Notes under the pieces: generated by a model
The model's database searches: none
What the model was told of the DNA's origin: nothing
What the model saw: only the letters and a program-made list of their open reading frames with translations
Made by a program: the position numbers and the translations under genes
Assembly: GCA_902560315.1 (NCBI GenBank)
Contig: CACELG010000007.1
Coordinates: forward strand, 1-55,057
DNA: 55,057 nt
Direction of reading: 5' to 3'
Source: an uncultured SAR86 cluster bacterium
GTDB lineage: Bacteria; Pseudomonadota; Gammaproteobacteria; Magnimaribacterales; D2472
Shown: positions 46,862 through 55,057 of the stretch, piece after piece
Numbering within the stretch: the first letter of the stretch is position 1
Layout: the number at the start of each line of letters is the position of its first letter

Positions 46862-46920
46862 TTATTTTTATAGTGCTTAATAGGTTAATATAGATGAAGT
46901 TAATTATATATATTGAATAA

Positions 46921-47070
46921 ATGCTTTACCAACTTGGAATTATATTAATAATCGTTGTTGCAGCTATGTTAATAGCAAAAAGATTAAAAAATAGTAAGGA
47001 TACTAATTTAGTCTATGAAGATGAAATGGATGAAGATGAGTTAAAAGAAATTGATGACGAAATAAACTAG
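46921..47070 (+). CDS. Small single-helix protein with acidic tail (49 residues)
   Basis: MLYQLGIILIIVVAAMLIAKR forms a helix with a basic stop, followed by an acidic cytoplasmic tail (DEMDEDELKEIDDEIN). It fills the gap between the nitroreductase and BCCT genes and its stop overlaps the BCCT stop by four bases. No clear ribosome-binding sequence. Function unknown. Confidence 0.5.
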   Translation: MLYQLGIILIIVVAAMLIAKRLKNSKDTNLVYEDEMDEDELKEIDDEIN

Positions 47071-48557
47071 TTTTCTAATTCACTTTCAAGTGACTTATAG
47101 AATTGTCTACATGCAAAGACAACAATGATTGAAAATGGAACCCCACATATTACCACTGAAGTTTGAAGTGCAGTCAAACCACCTTTATATAGAAGCACTG
47201 CAGCTATTATTCCTAAAAGTATTGCCCAAGTAACACGAGACATTATTGGCGAATCATCATGAATGCCAACATGTTTTTTTGATGAGAGCATTGAAGCTAC
47301 TAAAGCTCCTGAATCAGATGAAGTTACAAAGAAGGTAACAATTATAACTAATGCAAGAATTGAAACAGCTTTTGCAATGGGGTAAACATCAAATAATGCA
47401 AATAATGCAACAGTATAATTATTGCTTACAATTTCGTTAAGCTGGCTTGTTTCATTTATGACTTGATAAATTGCAGCATTACCAAAAATGCCCATCCATA
47501 AAAATACTATCAATGAAGGAACGAATAAGACACCAATAATAAATTCCTTAATTGATCTTCCGTATGAAATTCTTGCTATAAATAATGACACAAAAGGAGC
47601 CCATGCAAACCACCAGGTGTAGAAGAACAACGTCCAACCATCTTGCCAAGACGTTGTATCATATACCTCAGTCCAAGTAGCAGACTCTATAAGGGTGTTT
47701 ATATAAGATCCAAAATTTTGTATTAATGCGTTTAATATAAAAACAGTTGGTCCAAATATAAAAATGAATCCCATAAGTGATGTTGCTAGAATCATATTTA
47801 CTTGAGATAGCCTCTTGATGCCTTTGTCTAATCCTAGAGAAACACTTGTTAAACCTATTAAAGTAATTAATATAATTATTATAATTTTGTTTAAAAAAGT
47901 TTCTGGAATAGAAAAGACATAGGATAATCCAGAGCTTATTTGAATAGTTCCAAGCCCTAATGAGGTAGTAACACCTAAAACAGTTGTAAGAATTGCAATA
48001 ATATCTATTGAAATTGCAAGAGGCCTATTTTCAGAAACTTTTTTCCCAAGAAGAGAACTTACTCTAAAAGGAAGATTTTTATTATAAGAAGCAAATGCAA
48101 AACAAAGCCCAAGTAGAGAGTATATTGCCCATCCATGAAGCCCCCAATGAAGATTTGCAAGACCTATCGCCTTACCAGCATTATACGATGTGTTGCCTTC
48201 AATCATTCCAGGATATGAATTTAAATGCATGATTGGTTCTGCAACACCATAAAATAACAATCCAATACCCAAGCCAGCACTAAACAACATTGCGATCCAA
48301 TTGATATATGAATATGAAGGTCTTGCATTTGGTCCACCCAATCTAATATCTTTATATTTTGTAAAGATTAGGTAAATAGCAAATACAACGAAACCATTAG
48401 CAAGTATTATTATCATCCACCCTAAATACATTGATAATGATGCCTGTAAATCTAGAAAAAATGATTCAGAAATATCACTATTTAGTGAAACTATAGTTGT
48501 AATAATGGAAATTAATATTATTGATAGAAAGAACCGTGATTGACTTATATTTTTCAT
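47067..48557 (-). CDS. BCCT family transporter (BetT/betaine-like)
   Basis: A 496-residue 12-helix carrier. Motifs: SYINWIAMLFSAGLGIGLLFYG followed by VAEP, HWGLHGWAIYSLLG, and LFFYTWWFAWAPFVSLFIARISYGRS, the standard BCCT signature for sodium- or proton-coupled choline, betaine or DMSP uptake. C-terminal STSSDSGALV-type segment (VTSSDSGALVASML) is conserved. It lacks the long regulatory tail of osmosensing BetP, so uptake for metabolism is likely. It diverges from a TBDR gene across 159 bases. Confidence 0.93.
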   Translation of the reverse strand: MKNISQSRFFLSIILISIITTIVSLNSDISESFFLDLQASLSMYLGWMIIILANGFVVFAIYLIFTKYKDIRLGGPNARPSYSYINWIAMLFSAGLGIGLLFYGVAEPIMHLNSYPGMIEGNTSYNAGKAIGLANLHWGLHGWAIYSLLGLCFAFASYNKNLPFRVSSLLGKKVSENRPLAISIDIIAILTTVLGVTTSLGLGTIQISSGLSYVFSIPETFLNKIIIIILITLIGLTSVSLGLDKGIKRLSQVNMILATSLMGFIFIFGPTVFILNALIQNFGSYINTLIESATWTEVYDTTSWQDGWTLFFYTWWFAWAPFVSLFIARISYGRSIKEFIIGVLFVPSLIVFLWMGIFGNAAIYQVINETSQLNEIVSNNYTVALFALFDVYPIAKAVSILALVIIVTFFVTSSDSGALVASMLSSKKHVGIHDDSPIMSRVTWAILLGIIAAVLLYKGGLTALQTSVVICGVPFSIIVVFACRQFYKSLESELEN

Positions 48558-48716
48558 ACTTTAGGCAGAAATTTGAACTAGTGAAACATAATTCAAATTA
48601 AATATCCACTTGTGAGAAATTATACTACTAATTAATATATATATTTCTTAACCAAATTTGCATACTTTAAGCTAATTTAGTAACCTTAAACAGTTAATTA
48701 CTTAATTAGGGGAACT

Positions 48717-51311
48717 ATGTTAAAAAAATTAAACAAAATACGGAAGGATGTCGTACCTTCACTAATTCCAGCGATATTACCATCGTTGTCTACTTTTGCT
48801 GTTATTAACGCATCTGTATTCAGTGGTTTTATAGCTGCTCAAAACGCTACGATTGAAGAAGTTGTTGTTACAGCTCGAAAAAAATCTGAAAGTTTACAAG
48901 ATGTACCACTTTCAGTAAGCGCGTTAAAAGAGGAAACTTTGGAAGAGAGAGGTATCAATGTCTTTGAAGATTACCTTATGCAACTTCCTGGTGTTACAGC
49001 TGGTGGCTCAGGCCCTGGACAAAGCACTATTTATATTAGAGGTTTAGCCTCAACAACACCTAACTTAACTACAGCTGGTGTTGCTGGTCTAACACCTAAT
49101 GTAGCATTTTACTTAGATGAACAACCTTTAGCTCAACCAGGCAGAAATTTAGACGTTTATGCTGCTGACGTTGCGCGTATTGAGGTTCTAGCTGGACCAC
49201 AAGGAACTCTTTTTGGTGCTAGTTCTCAAGCTGGTGTGGTAAGAATGATTACCAACAAACCAAAGATGGGCGTTACTGAAAGTAATGTTGAAGTTGAATC
49301 AAGATTTATGCCAGAAGGCGATACAGGAACTAAACTTGAAGTAATGACCAATGTTCCTATTTCTGATAACACAGCATGGAGATTTGTTGCGTACAGAGAT
49401 AGAAGAGGCGGTTATATTGATCAAGTTGCTGGTAATGTTGACCCTAGTATGTCAGCTCGTTTTAGAACTGCTGGAACAGTAAGAGAAAATGGACTTCCTG
49501 TAAGCAGCTCAAGAGGTGGATTCCAAGCTGGAGCTGATTTATCAGGTGTTACATTTGCAAATACTCCTGCACTTGAGGAAGAAAATGTAAACGGCACAAC
49601 ATATGAAGGTTTTAGATCATCTCTTGCTCATGAGCTTGGTGATAGTTGGAAAGCTACGCTAGTATATGCTGAACAATCAATAGAATCAGATGGTGTTTTC
49701 TTTGCTGATCCAAATTTAGATGATTTAGAAATTCAAAGATATAGCGATGATCATATTACTGATGATTATGAAAATATGAGTTTAACTCTTGAAGGTTCAC
49801 TTGGTGAGCTTGAAGTAGTTTATGCTGGTGCATATACTGACAGAGAAACAAATCAAATAGTTGATTACACAGACTACTTATTTGTTGGTCAATATTTACC
49901 TTATTACATTTGTGATTACTACGTAACTTACACATCATTCTCGCCAACAGGTGCTCCTTTTGGATCATGTGGAACATCTGATTTATTTGTTGACTCAACA
50001 ACAAATACAAAAGTTGAGAGTCATGAAGTAAGAATCAACGCTCCAATAAACGACACTATGTCGGTTACCGCTGGTGTGTTTATGAGTGATACTGAACTTA
50101 TGGAATTAAATTTATTTACATATCCAGGTTCATTAGCGAATGATATTACGTATGCAGCTAACTATGCATTAACAGATATTTCTGTAACAGGTGATAGATC
50201 AGATAGTGGTAAATCATCTGTTAGAGCGGGAGCTGGTTGGTTCTCTGCAGGACCTTTTTCAGAACCTGTAATATTCTTTAACGATATTAGAAGAACTGAT
50301 GAACAAAAAGGTGTATTTGGTGAAGTTAATATAGCTTTAACAGATACTTCAGAACTTACTTTAGGTGCTCGTTGGTATGATATCGAAGTTGACTTCGAAG
50401 GAAGTGCTAACTCATCATTTGGTAATGGTTTTGGTAATCCTGATGAACAGAGATTTGGATCAAACTTATCAGTGCAATATGCCCCAGGAAATGCAAATGG
50501 ATATCCGGATGTAGCAAAATCTGATGGTGTTATTGGAAAGGTTACATACTCATGGAATCCTGCTGAAGACATAATGTACTACGTTACATGGTCTGAAGGT
50601 TTTAGACCTGGTTTGCTAAATAGACCTGTTGGTTCTACAAACCCAGACGGTACATATACTGTTAAACCTGAAGTAAAATCTGATGATATTACTAATCTTG
50701 AATTTGGTTGGAAAACAATCTTAAGAGATGGTCAGATGAGATTTAATGGTAGTGCCTTTAATGTTGATGTCTCTGGACTTCAAAGTACTATTTTTGATCC
50801 AAGTATTGTTAACTTATTCTTCTCCGATAATGCTGCTGATGCAACCATTAAAGGTATAGAAGGAGACTTTACATACTTTACAAATATTGAGGGATTATCA
50901 GTTGCTGGTGCTTTCTCAGTATTAAGAAGTGAAATTGATGAAAGCTTAGTACCAACTAATGACATTGTTGTCGGACAAGATCTAGCTTTTGCTCCTGGTA
51001 AACAGGGTAATATAAGAGTTAGACAAGAATTCGGTATGTCTGGTGGAAATGTTGGTCATGTTCAAGCTCAAGTTGTATTTTCTGATAAAAGTTATTCAGA
51101 CATAATGCAGCCTAATAGAGCAGAACAAGATAGCTATAGCTATATGGATCTAAGAGCTGGTTTCAGCAATGATGATCTTACTGCTGAGCTTTACATCGAC
51201 AATGTAACAGATGAAAGGGCTGAAATAAGTAATACGTTTGTTTTTGATAGACAGCGTATCGCATATATCAAACCTACAACAATAGGTATTAGGGTTAAAA
51301 AGAATTTTTAA
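48717..51311 (+). CDS. TonB-dependent receptor (copy B)
   Basis: An 864-residue receptor related to the one at 38247. The N-terminal region of about 45 residues (MLKKLNKIRKDVVPSLI..., ending FIAAQNA) precedes the TonB box EEVVVTARKK. The plug shows QDVPLSVSAL, IYIRGLAS and LAGPQGTLFGASSQAG, and the barrel ends GIRVKKNF. A Cys-bounded aromatic loop occupies the place of the Tyr-rich loop of copy A. TTAGGGG lies before the ATG. A terminator follows. Confidence 0.94.
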   Translation: MLKKLNKIRKDVVPSLIPAILPSLSTFAVINASVFSGFIAAQNATIEEVVVTARKKSESLQDVPLSVSALKEETLEERGINVFEDYLMQLPGVTAGGSGPGQSTIYIRGLASTTPNLTTAGVAGLTPNVAFYLDEQPLAQPGRNLDVYAADVARIEVLAGPQGTLFGASSQAGVVRMITNKPKMGVTESNVEVESRFMPEGDTGTKLEVMTNVPISDNTAWRFVAYRDRRGGYIDQVAGNVDPSMSARFRTAGTVRENGLPVSSSRGGFQAGADLSGVTFANTPALEEENVNGTTYEGFRSSLAHELGDSWKATLVYAEQSIESDGVFFADPNLDDLEIQRYSDDHITDDYENMSLTLEGSLGELEVVYAGAYTDRETNQIVDYTDYLFVGQYLPYYICDYYVTYTSFSPTGAPFGSCGTSDLFVDSTTNTKVESHEVRINAPINDTMSVTAGVFMSDTELMELNLFTYPGSLANDITYAANYALTDISVTGDRSDSGKSSVRAGAGWFSAGPFSEPVIFFNDIRRTDEQKGVFGEVNIALTDTSELTLGARWYDIEVDFEGSANSSFGNGFGNPDEQRFGSNLSVQYAPGNANGYPDVAKSDGVIGKVTYSWNPAEDIMYYVTWSEGFRPGLLNRPVGSTNPDGTYTVKPEVKSDDITNLEFGWKTILRDGQMRFNGSAFNVDVSGLQSTIFDPSIVNLFFSDNAADATIKGIEGDFTYFTNIEGLSVAGAFSVLRSEIDESLVPTNDIVVGQDLAFAPGKQGNIRVRQEFGMSGGNVGHVQAQVVFSDKSYSDIMQPNRAEQDSYSYMDLRAGFSNDDLTAELYIDNVTDERAEISNTFVFDRQRIAYIKPTTIGIRVKKNF

Positions 51312-51331
51312 TTTACTATAACCTCATAATG

Positions 51332-51357
51332 AAAAGGGAGTTTATGCTCCCTTTTTT
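51332..51357 (+). terminator. Intrinsic terminator after receptor copy B
   Basis: AAAAGGGAG and CTCCCTTTT form a 9-base-pair stem with loop TTTATG, followed by two more T. It separates the receptor from the TPR-sulfotransferase that starts 41 bases later. Confidence 0.85.
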
Positions 51358-51397
51358 ATTTGATAAAGTTAATATTTCTTAAGATTAAAAAATTAAT

Positions 51398-52258
51398 ATG
51401 ACAGAAGATAAACTTAATATTGAAAGAGCTACCAAAGCAATTAAAGATAGTAGATTTGTTGAAGCTCTTAGTTTTTTAGAATCTAATCTTGCAAAGGATC
51501 CATATCATAAAGATAGTTTGTATTTTGCAGCAGTATCTTCAAGATATCTAAAAAATTATAAAGACTCGCAAAAGTATTTAGAAAGATTGCTCACAATTAC
51601 ACCAGATATGGGTAGGGCTTATCAAGAATTAGGCCATCTAAATAGAGATTCAGGAAACATAGAGAGGGCTGTTACTCATTACAGACAAGCATGCGAACTA
51701 AATCCTGCATTATTATCATCATGGAAGTTTCTTTTTGAATATTTTAAAAAAAATAATAATATACCAGCAGCAGAACATGCTCTTGAACACATTAATAAGC
51801 TTCAGTCAGTTCCAAGCGTTCTTTTATATATAAATCAAATTTTAAACGAAGGTAAATTAGGAATAGCAGAATCTAAATGTAGAGAGTTCCTTAAAAAAAA
51901 TCCTACTAATACTTATGCAATGTCATTGTTATCAGATATTGCCAATAGATTTGGATACTTTGATGACGCAGAATTATTATTAAAAAATGCAGTTAAATTT
52001 AGTCCCAACGATGGTGAACTAAGAATGAAATATGCATTGATTTTGAGAAAAAAACAAAAGTTTGCAAAAACTATGGAACAAGTAAATATACTTTGTGATC
52101 AATTTCCAGAAAATCTTTCATATCAAGCTCAGAAAGCAAGTGAAATTATGCAAAATGGTGATCATAAGGAAGCAATAAATTTATTTAATAATATACTCAA
52201 AAAAATCCATATAATTTTAGTGCTCTTACTTCAAAAGGACATGCTGAAAAAACTCTAG
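51398..52258 (+). CDS. TPR-domain sulfotransferase copy B, N-terminal part (frame broken at A7)
   Basis: This 286-residue frame holds about seven TPR units (for example GRAYQELGHLNRDSGNIERAV, core YQELGHLNRDSGNIERA). After NNILKK it shifts into a short meaningless tail. In the -1 frame, directly after the run of seven A at 52199-52205, the TPR continues as KNPYNFSALTSKGHAEKTLG. The gene is thus one unit of about 665 residues, like copy A, with a single frame break. Confidence 0.82.
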   Translation: MTEDKLNIERATKAIKDSRFVEALSFLESNLAKDPYHKDSLYFAAVSSRYLKNYKDSQKYLERLLTITPDMGRAYQELGHLNRDSGNIERAVTHYRQACELNPALLSSWKFLFEYFKKNNNIPAAEHALEHINKLQSVPSVLLYINQILNEGKLGIAESKCREFLKKNPTNTYAMSLLSDIANRFGYFDDAELLLKNAVKFSPNDGELRMKYALILRKKQKFAKTMEQVNILCDQFPENLSYQAQKASEIMQNGDHKEAINLFNNILKKIHIILVLLLQKDMLKKL

Positions 52259-53400
52259 GAGAAACTAGTCAAGCTATAAATAGTTATCAAGAGGCATATA
52301 AGATTAAACCTGATCATGGAGAGGCATTTTTTTCTTTATCCAATTTAAAAACATATTCATTTAGTGAAAATGAATTAAATATAATGAGAGACCAACTTAA
52401 AAGGGTTGATTTAACATTAAAAGATAAAGCATATTTTCATTTTGCACTTGCTCAGGGTTGCGAAGTCACTGGTGAATATGAAGAAGCTTTTATTAATCTA
52501 GATAAAGGTAATAAAATCAAAAATGAACAAAGTAAGTATTCTATTGAGAAAATGGATAAAGAACTTCAGGCTCAAGCCAAGATTTGTGATAGAAAATTCT
52601 TTGAAAACTTAGGTGATGGTGGACATAAAACAAATGATCCAATTTTTATTTTAGGCCTACCGAGAGCTGGCTCTACATTAATAGAACAAATATTAGCATC
52701 TCATTCAATGGTAGATGGAACATTAGAACTTCCAAATATCTTATCAATGGCCCAGAGCTTAAGAGGCGATGATATTTATGGAAACTTAGGTAATTATCCA
52801 AAAAGCATGAAATCTTTAACACTGGAAAGGAGAGAAGAATTAGGAAAGTCGTTTATTGACGACACAATGATGCACAGAAAAGATGCTCCAAGATTTACAG
52901 ATAAAATGCCCAATAATTTTCGTCACATAGCCTTAATTCATTTAATAATGCCTAATGCAAAGATTATTGATGCAAGAAGATATCCCCTTGATTGTTGTTT
53001 TAGTATGTTTAAACAGTTATTTGCTCAAGGCCAAGAATTTACATATGGGTTAGCAGAGGCGGGAAGTTATTATAATAGCTATGTAAAATTAATGGATCAT
53101 TGGGACAAAGTTCTCCCAAATAAAATCTTAAGAGTTAATAATGAGGATATTATTGATGATCTAGAAGGACAAGTTATTAGAATGTTAGATTTTCTTGATC
53201 TTCCATTTGAAGAATCATGTATAACGTTTTATAAAACAGACAGACTAGTCAGGACTGCAAGCTCAGAACAGGTTAGAAAACCAGTTAATAAGTCTGGTAT
53301 GGGCAGATGGAAGCCTTATGCTAAAAATCTTAAACCATTATTAAATGTTTTAAATAAAGATTTATTAAAATCAGAAGATGTTGCCTTGATTGAATCTTAA
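52204..53400 (+). CDS. TPR-domain sulfotransferase copy B, C-terminal part (frame -1)
   Basis: It contains the last TPRs and the full sulfotransferase domain: PAPS loop GLPRAGSTLIEQILASH, DKMPNNFRHIALI, ARRYPLDCCFSMFKQLFAQG and TASSEQVRKPV, all aligning with copy A. The first ATG in this frame is 52384, which would lose two TPRs. The intact catalytic motifs argue against long-standing decay. It is the paralogue of the gene at 42978. Confidence 0.82.
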   Translation, partial: NPYNFSALTSKGHAEKTLGETSQAINSYQEAYKIKPDHGEAFFSLSNLKTYSFSENELNIMRDQLKRVDLTLKDKAYFHFALAQGCEVTGEYEEAFINLDKGNKIKNEQSKYSIEKMDKELQAQAKICDRKFFENLGDGGHKTNDPIFILGLPRAGSTLIEQILASHSMVDGTLELPNILSMAQSLRGDDIYGNLGNYPKSMKSLTLERREELGKSFIDDTMMHRKDAPRFTDKMPNNFRHIALIHLIMPNAKIIDARRYPLDCCFSMFKQLFAQGQEFTYGLAEAGSYYNSYVKLMDHWDKVLPNKILRVNNEDIIDDLEGQVIRMLDFLDLPFEESCITFYKTDRLVRTASSEQVRKPVNKSGMGRWKPYAKNLKPLLNVLNKDLLKSEDVALIES

Positions 53401-53437
53401 ATTTTTTATGATTACTATATAGATACAGGAGGTATAT

Positions 53438-53821
53438 ATGATTAATCTAATAATTTGTGTTTTATTTTTTTATGCGGCACATCTCTTCTTAAAGATGTCT
53501 TTTTCATTACATAAGGTTCCTTTTATTAACTTTACGGTTGCCAATGGGGATTTATCTGGAATGACTGATTTGTCTGAAAGGATGGGGCTAGCAGGTGAAA
53601 ATCTTAGGCAATCTCTTTTTATATTTATACCATTTGCAGTAATGTCTGCAGTATTAGGTGTAGATAACTTAATGTTAGCCAAAACATGGTTTGGCTTAAG
53701 AATAATTTATTTTTTAGGTCATTTACTAAATCTATATAAAATTCCATATATAAGGCCAATAATTTGGGTACCATCAATAGTTGTATTAATTATGATGGGG
53801 CTTAATTTGTACATGTCTTAA
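53438..53821 (+). CDS. MAPEG family membrane protein
   Basis: A 127-residue four-helix protein with the MAPEG-type ERMGLAGENLRQSL segment after the first helix (the E-R-x-x-x-A-x-x-N core that binds glutathione in eukaryotic members) and a later GLRIIYFLGHLL. An AGGAGG ribosome-binding sequence precedes the ATG, the strongest in the window. Bacterial substrates are unknown. Confidence 0.87.
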   Translation: MINLIICVLFFYAAHLFLKMSFSLHKVPFINFTVANGDLSGMTDLSERMGLAGENLRQSLFIFIPFAVMSAVLGVDNLMLAKTWFGLRIIYFLGHLLNLYKIPYIRPIIWVPSIVVLIMMGLNLYMS

Positions 53822-53833
53822 TTAAATAAAGTT

Positions 53834-53869
53834 TGGCATGGTGTCCAGGGGATTGAGACGACCATGCCA
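53834..53869. other. GC-rich hairpin in an AT-rich gap
   Basis: TGGCATGGTGTC (53834-53845) pairs with GAC-g-ACCATGCCA (53857-53869) to give about 12 base pairs with one bulged G and an 11-base loop containing AGGGGATT. There is no T-tract. It lies 13 bases after the MAPEG stop in a 152-base gap that otherwise holds nothing I recognise. It could be a small RNA element, an mRNA end structure or a dispersed palindrome. Confidence 0.45.
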
Positions 53870-53973
53870 TATTTCAAGGACATATAAAATTTTATTTAAG
53901 CAAATTAATAAAACCTTATAATGAAGTTGATGAAAAATGATTGTAATAATTTTGTTACAAAACAGAAAATTAA

Positions 53974-54306
53974 CTAATTAAATTTTCTTTCAATCCTGGC
54001 TTTACCTCTGTGTACACAACTTAAGTTTGATGTTTTTTCATCTAATAAAGTTACTATTTCGTGATTAAACATACAATATGATTGAATTAAATCAGTTATA
54101 TATACCTTGCTTATTGATAATTCTAAAAAACTAGTTACTGATAGAATATCGTATTTTTCACATTGATTAATTTTATTTATAGCATCTTTATAAGCATCAT
54201 CATTATTTTGAAATCTAAGCGTAATTATGACTGAACATTTATCATCAAAATCTGCTAACAATGGAAAACTGCTAAATAATATAAAAAGGGTTATTAACTT
54301 GCGCAT
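53974..54306 (-). CDS. Small secreted four-cysteine protein, unknown function
   Basis: A 110-residue product with a signal peptide (MRKLITLFILFSSFPLLA) and four Cys at about 24, 49, 78 and 97, enough for two disulfides, with a basic C-terminus (HRGKARIERKFN). No family recognised. It is divergent from the gamma-glutamyltranspeptidase gene with 42 bases between starts. Confidence 0.65.
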   Translation of the reverse strand: MRKLITLFILFSSFPLLADFDDKCSVIITLRFQNNDDAYKDAINKINQCEKYDILSVTSFLELSISKVYITDLIQSYCMFNHEIVTLLDEKTSNLSCVHRGKARIERKFN

Positions 54307-54348
54307 TAAATGAGTATATATTAATAGCTTATTTAATACTGAAAAAAT

Positions 54349-55057
54349 ATGAGATTAATATTACTATCAATTTTATTTTTACTTCCATTTAAATCTATTG
54401 GTTATGACAGGATTACTGGGTTGGAATTTGCAAGTAGATCTGAAGTTTTTGCAAAAAATGGTATGGCTGCTACAAGCCATCCACTTGCAACACAAACAGC
54501 AATTTCAATTCTTAAAAGAGGTGGTAACGCAATTGACGCTGCCATTGCAGCAAATGCAGTTCTTGGCCTAGTTGAGCCAACCGGATGCGGAATTGGCGGT
54601 GATTTATTTGCAATAGTGTGGATTGAAGAAGATAAAAAACTATATGGTTTAAATTCATCAGGCCCTGCACCAAAAAATATATCGATTTTAAAGTTAAAGA
54701 CTATGGGATTGGAAAAAATACCTCCTTATGGACCTTTGCCAGTTACTGTTCCTGGAGCTGTAGCTGGATGGACAGCTTTACATAACAAATTTGGAAAATT
54801 AAATTTTGATGAATTATTTGATGATGCTATTAATTATGCTGAAGAAGGATTCCCTGTATCAGAATTAGTAGCATATTATTTAAATAGATCATCTGAAGTT
54901 TTTAAAGATTATGAAAATTTTTCAAATGTATGGATGAAAAATGGCAAGACACCAGTTAAAGGTGAAATATTTAAAAATCCAATGCTTGCAAAAAACTATA
55001 AAGATATCGCAAAGACTAAAGGAAATGACTTTTACAATGGTAATATTGCTAAAGAAA
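54349..55057 (+). CDS. ggt: Gamma-glutamyltranspeptidase family protein (3' end cut)
   Basis: The first 236 residues are visible: signal peptide (MRLILLSILFLLPFKSIG), then the large-subunit motifs GMAATSHPLATQTA, GGNAIDAAIAANAVLGLVEP, GCGIGGDLFAIVW and VPGAVAGW. The self-cleavage threonine lies beyond the window, so activity cannot be judged. It is a periplasmic Ntn-hydrolase that breaks down glutathione or related gamma-glutamyl compounds. Confidence 0.93.
   Translation, partial: MRLILLSILFLLPFKSIGYDRITGLEFASRSEVFAKNGMAATSHPLATQTAISILKRGGNAIDAAIAANAVLGLVEPTGCGIGGDLFAIVWIEEDKKLYGLNSSGPAPKNISILKLKTMGLEKIPPYGPLPVTVPGAVAGWTALHNKFGKLNFDELFDDAINYAEEGFPVSELVAYYLNRSSEVFKDYENFSNVWMKNGKTPVKGEIFKNPMLAKNYKDIAKTKGNDFYNGNIAKE

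Noticed and set aside
50162-50572. 136-residue open frame antisense to receptor copy B
   Set aside because: Composition reflects the complementary strand of barrel repeats; no start signal or motif.
52199-52205. Canonical -1 programmed frameshift signal (X XXY YYZ)
   Set aside because: The zero-frame reads C-AAA-AAA, not A-AAA-AAG, and no downstream stem was recognised; slippage remains possible but not the standard ribosomal signal.
53822-53973. tRNA or tmRNA in the gap with the GC-rich hairpin
   Set aside because: No T-loop (TTCGA/TTCAA with stem), acceptor pairing or anticodon arm could be drawn; only one hairpin.

Overview
The window is compact, AT-rich bacterial DNA with short or overlapping intergenic spaces. 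It most resembles a streamlined marine gammaproteobacterium of the SAR86 type. This is inferred from the low GC content, four TonB-dependent receptors (TBDRs), BCCT carriers, TPR-sulfotransferases, several alpha/beta hydrolases and the gammaproteobacterial order trxB / ftsK-lolA-crcB-serS. The assignment is moderate confidence and rests on gene content only. No tRNA, rRNA, CRISPR array, insertion sequence or integrase was seen. No gene-free stretch exceeds 300 bases.

Layout. 1-5.3 kb: distal half of a type II secretion operon, gspF (cut by the window edge) to gspM. 5.3-13.5 kb: a phosphorus block with an aquaporin, an exopolyphosphatase-type phosphatase and PPK2 on the minus strand, then a PiT phosphate carrier, a TetR regulator, a TBDR and a secreted beta-propeller phytase. 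13.5-19.2 kb: epoxide hydrolase, DedA protein, HIT protein, MFS carrier, glycerophosphodiester phosphodiesterase and a frameshifted acyltransferase. 19.3-21.6 kb: a minus-strand nitrogen operon, TorF-like porin-glnK-amtB, with a near-consensus sigma-54 promoter and an intrinsic terminator. 21.7-29 kb: SDR dehydrogenase, AcuI-type reductase, trxB, ftsK, lolA, crcB, serS. 29-34.5 kb: Oar-like TBDR, a 2-oxoglutarate oxygenase and a nucleoside carrier. 34.5-38.2 kb: TspO, a small membrane protein, KAS III and two serine hydrolases. 38.2-53.4 kb: a region in which TBDR, BCCT carrier and TPR-sulfotransferase each occur twice, separated by an MGME1-like exonuclease, an S51 peptidase and a YdjA-type nitroreductase. 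53.4-55 kb: MAPEG protein, a GC-rich hairpin, a small secreted protein and the start of a gamma-glutamyltranspeptidase.

How it may work together. The phosphorus block would take in phytate or a related ester across the outer membrane, release phosphate outside the cytoplasm, import it through PiT and store or mobilise it as polyphosphate. Its two main promoters share a TGTAAC-type motif just upstream of the -10. The nitrogen operon pairs an outer-membrane channel with ammonium import and its PII regulator. The 38-53 kb region looks like a duplicated uptake-plus-modification set for one class of marine solute. Two genes, the acyltransferase and the second TPR-sulfotransferase, are broken only at runs of seven A and are otherwise intact. 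Four short single-helix protein genes missed by length cut-offs are also listed.
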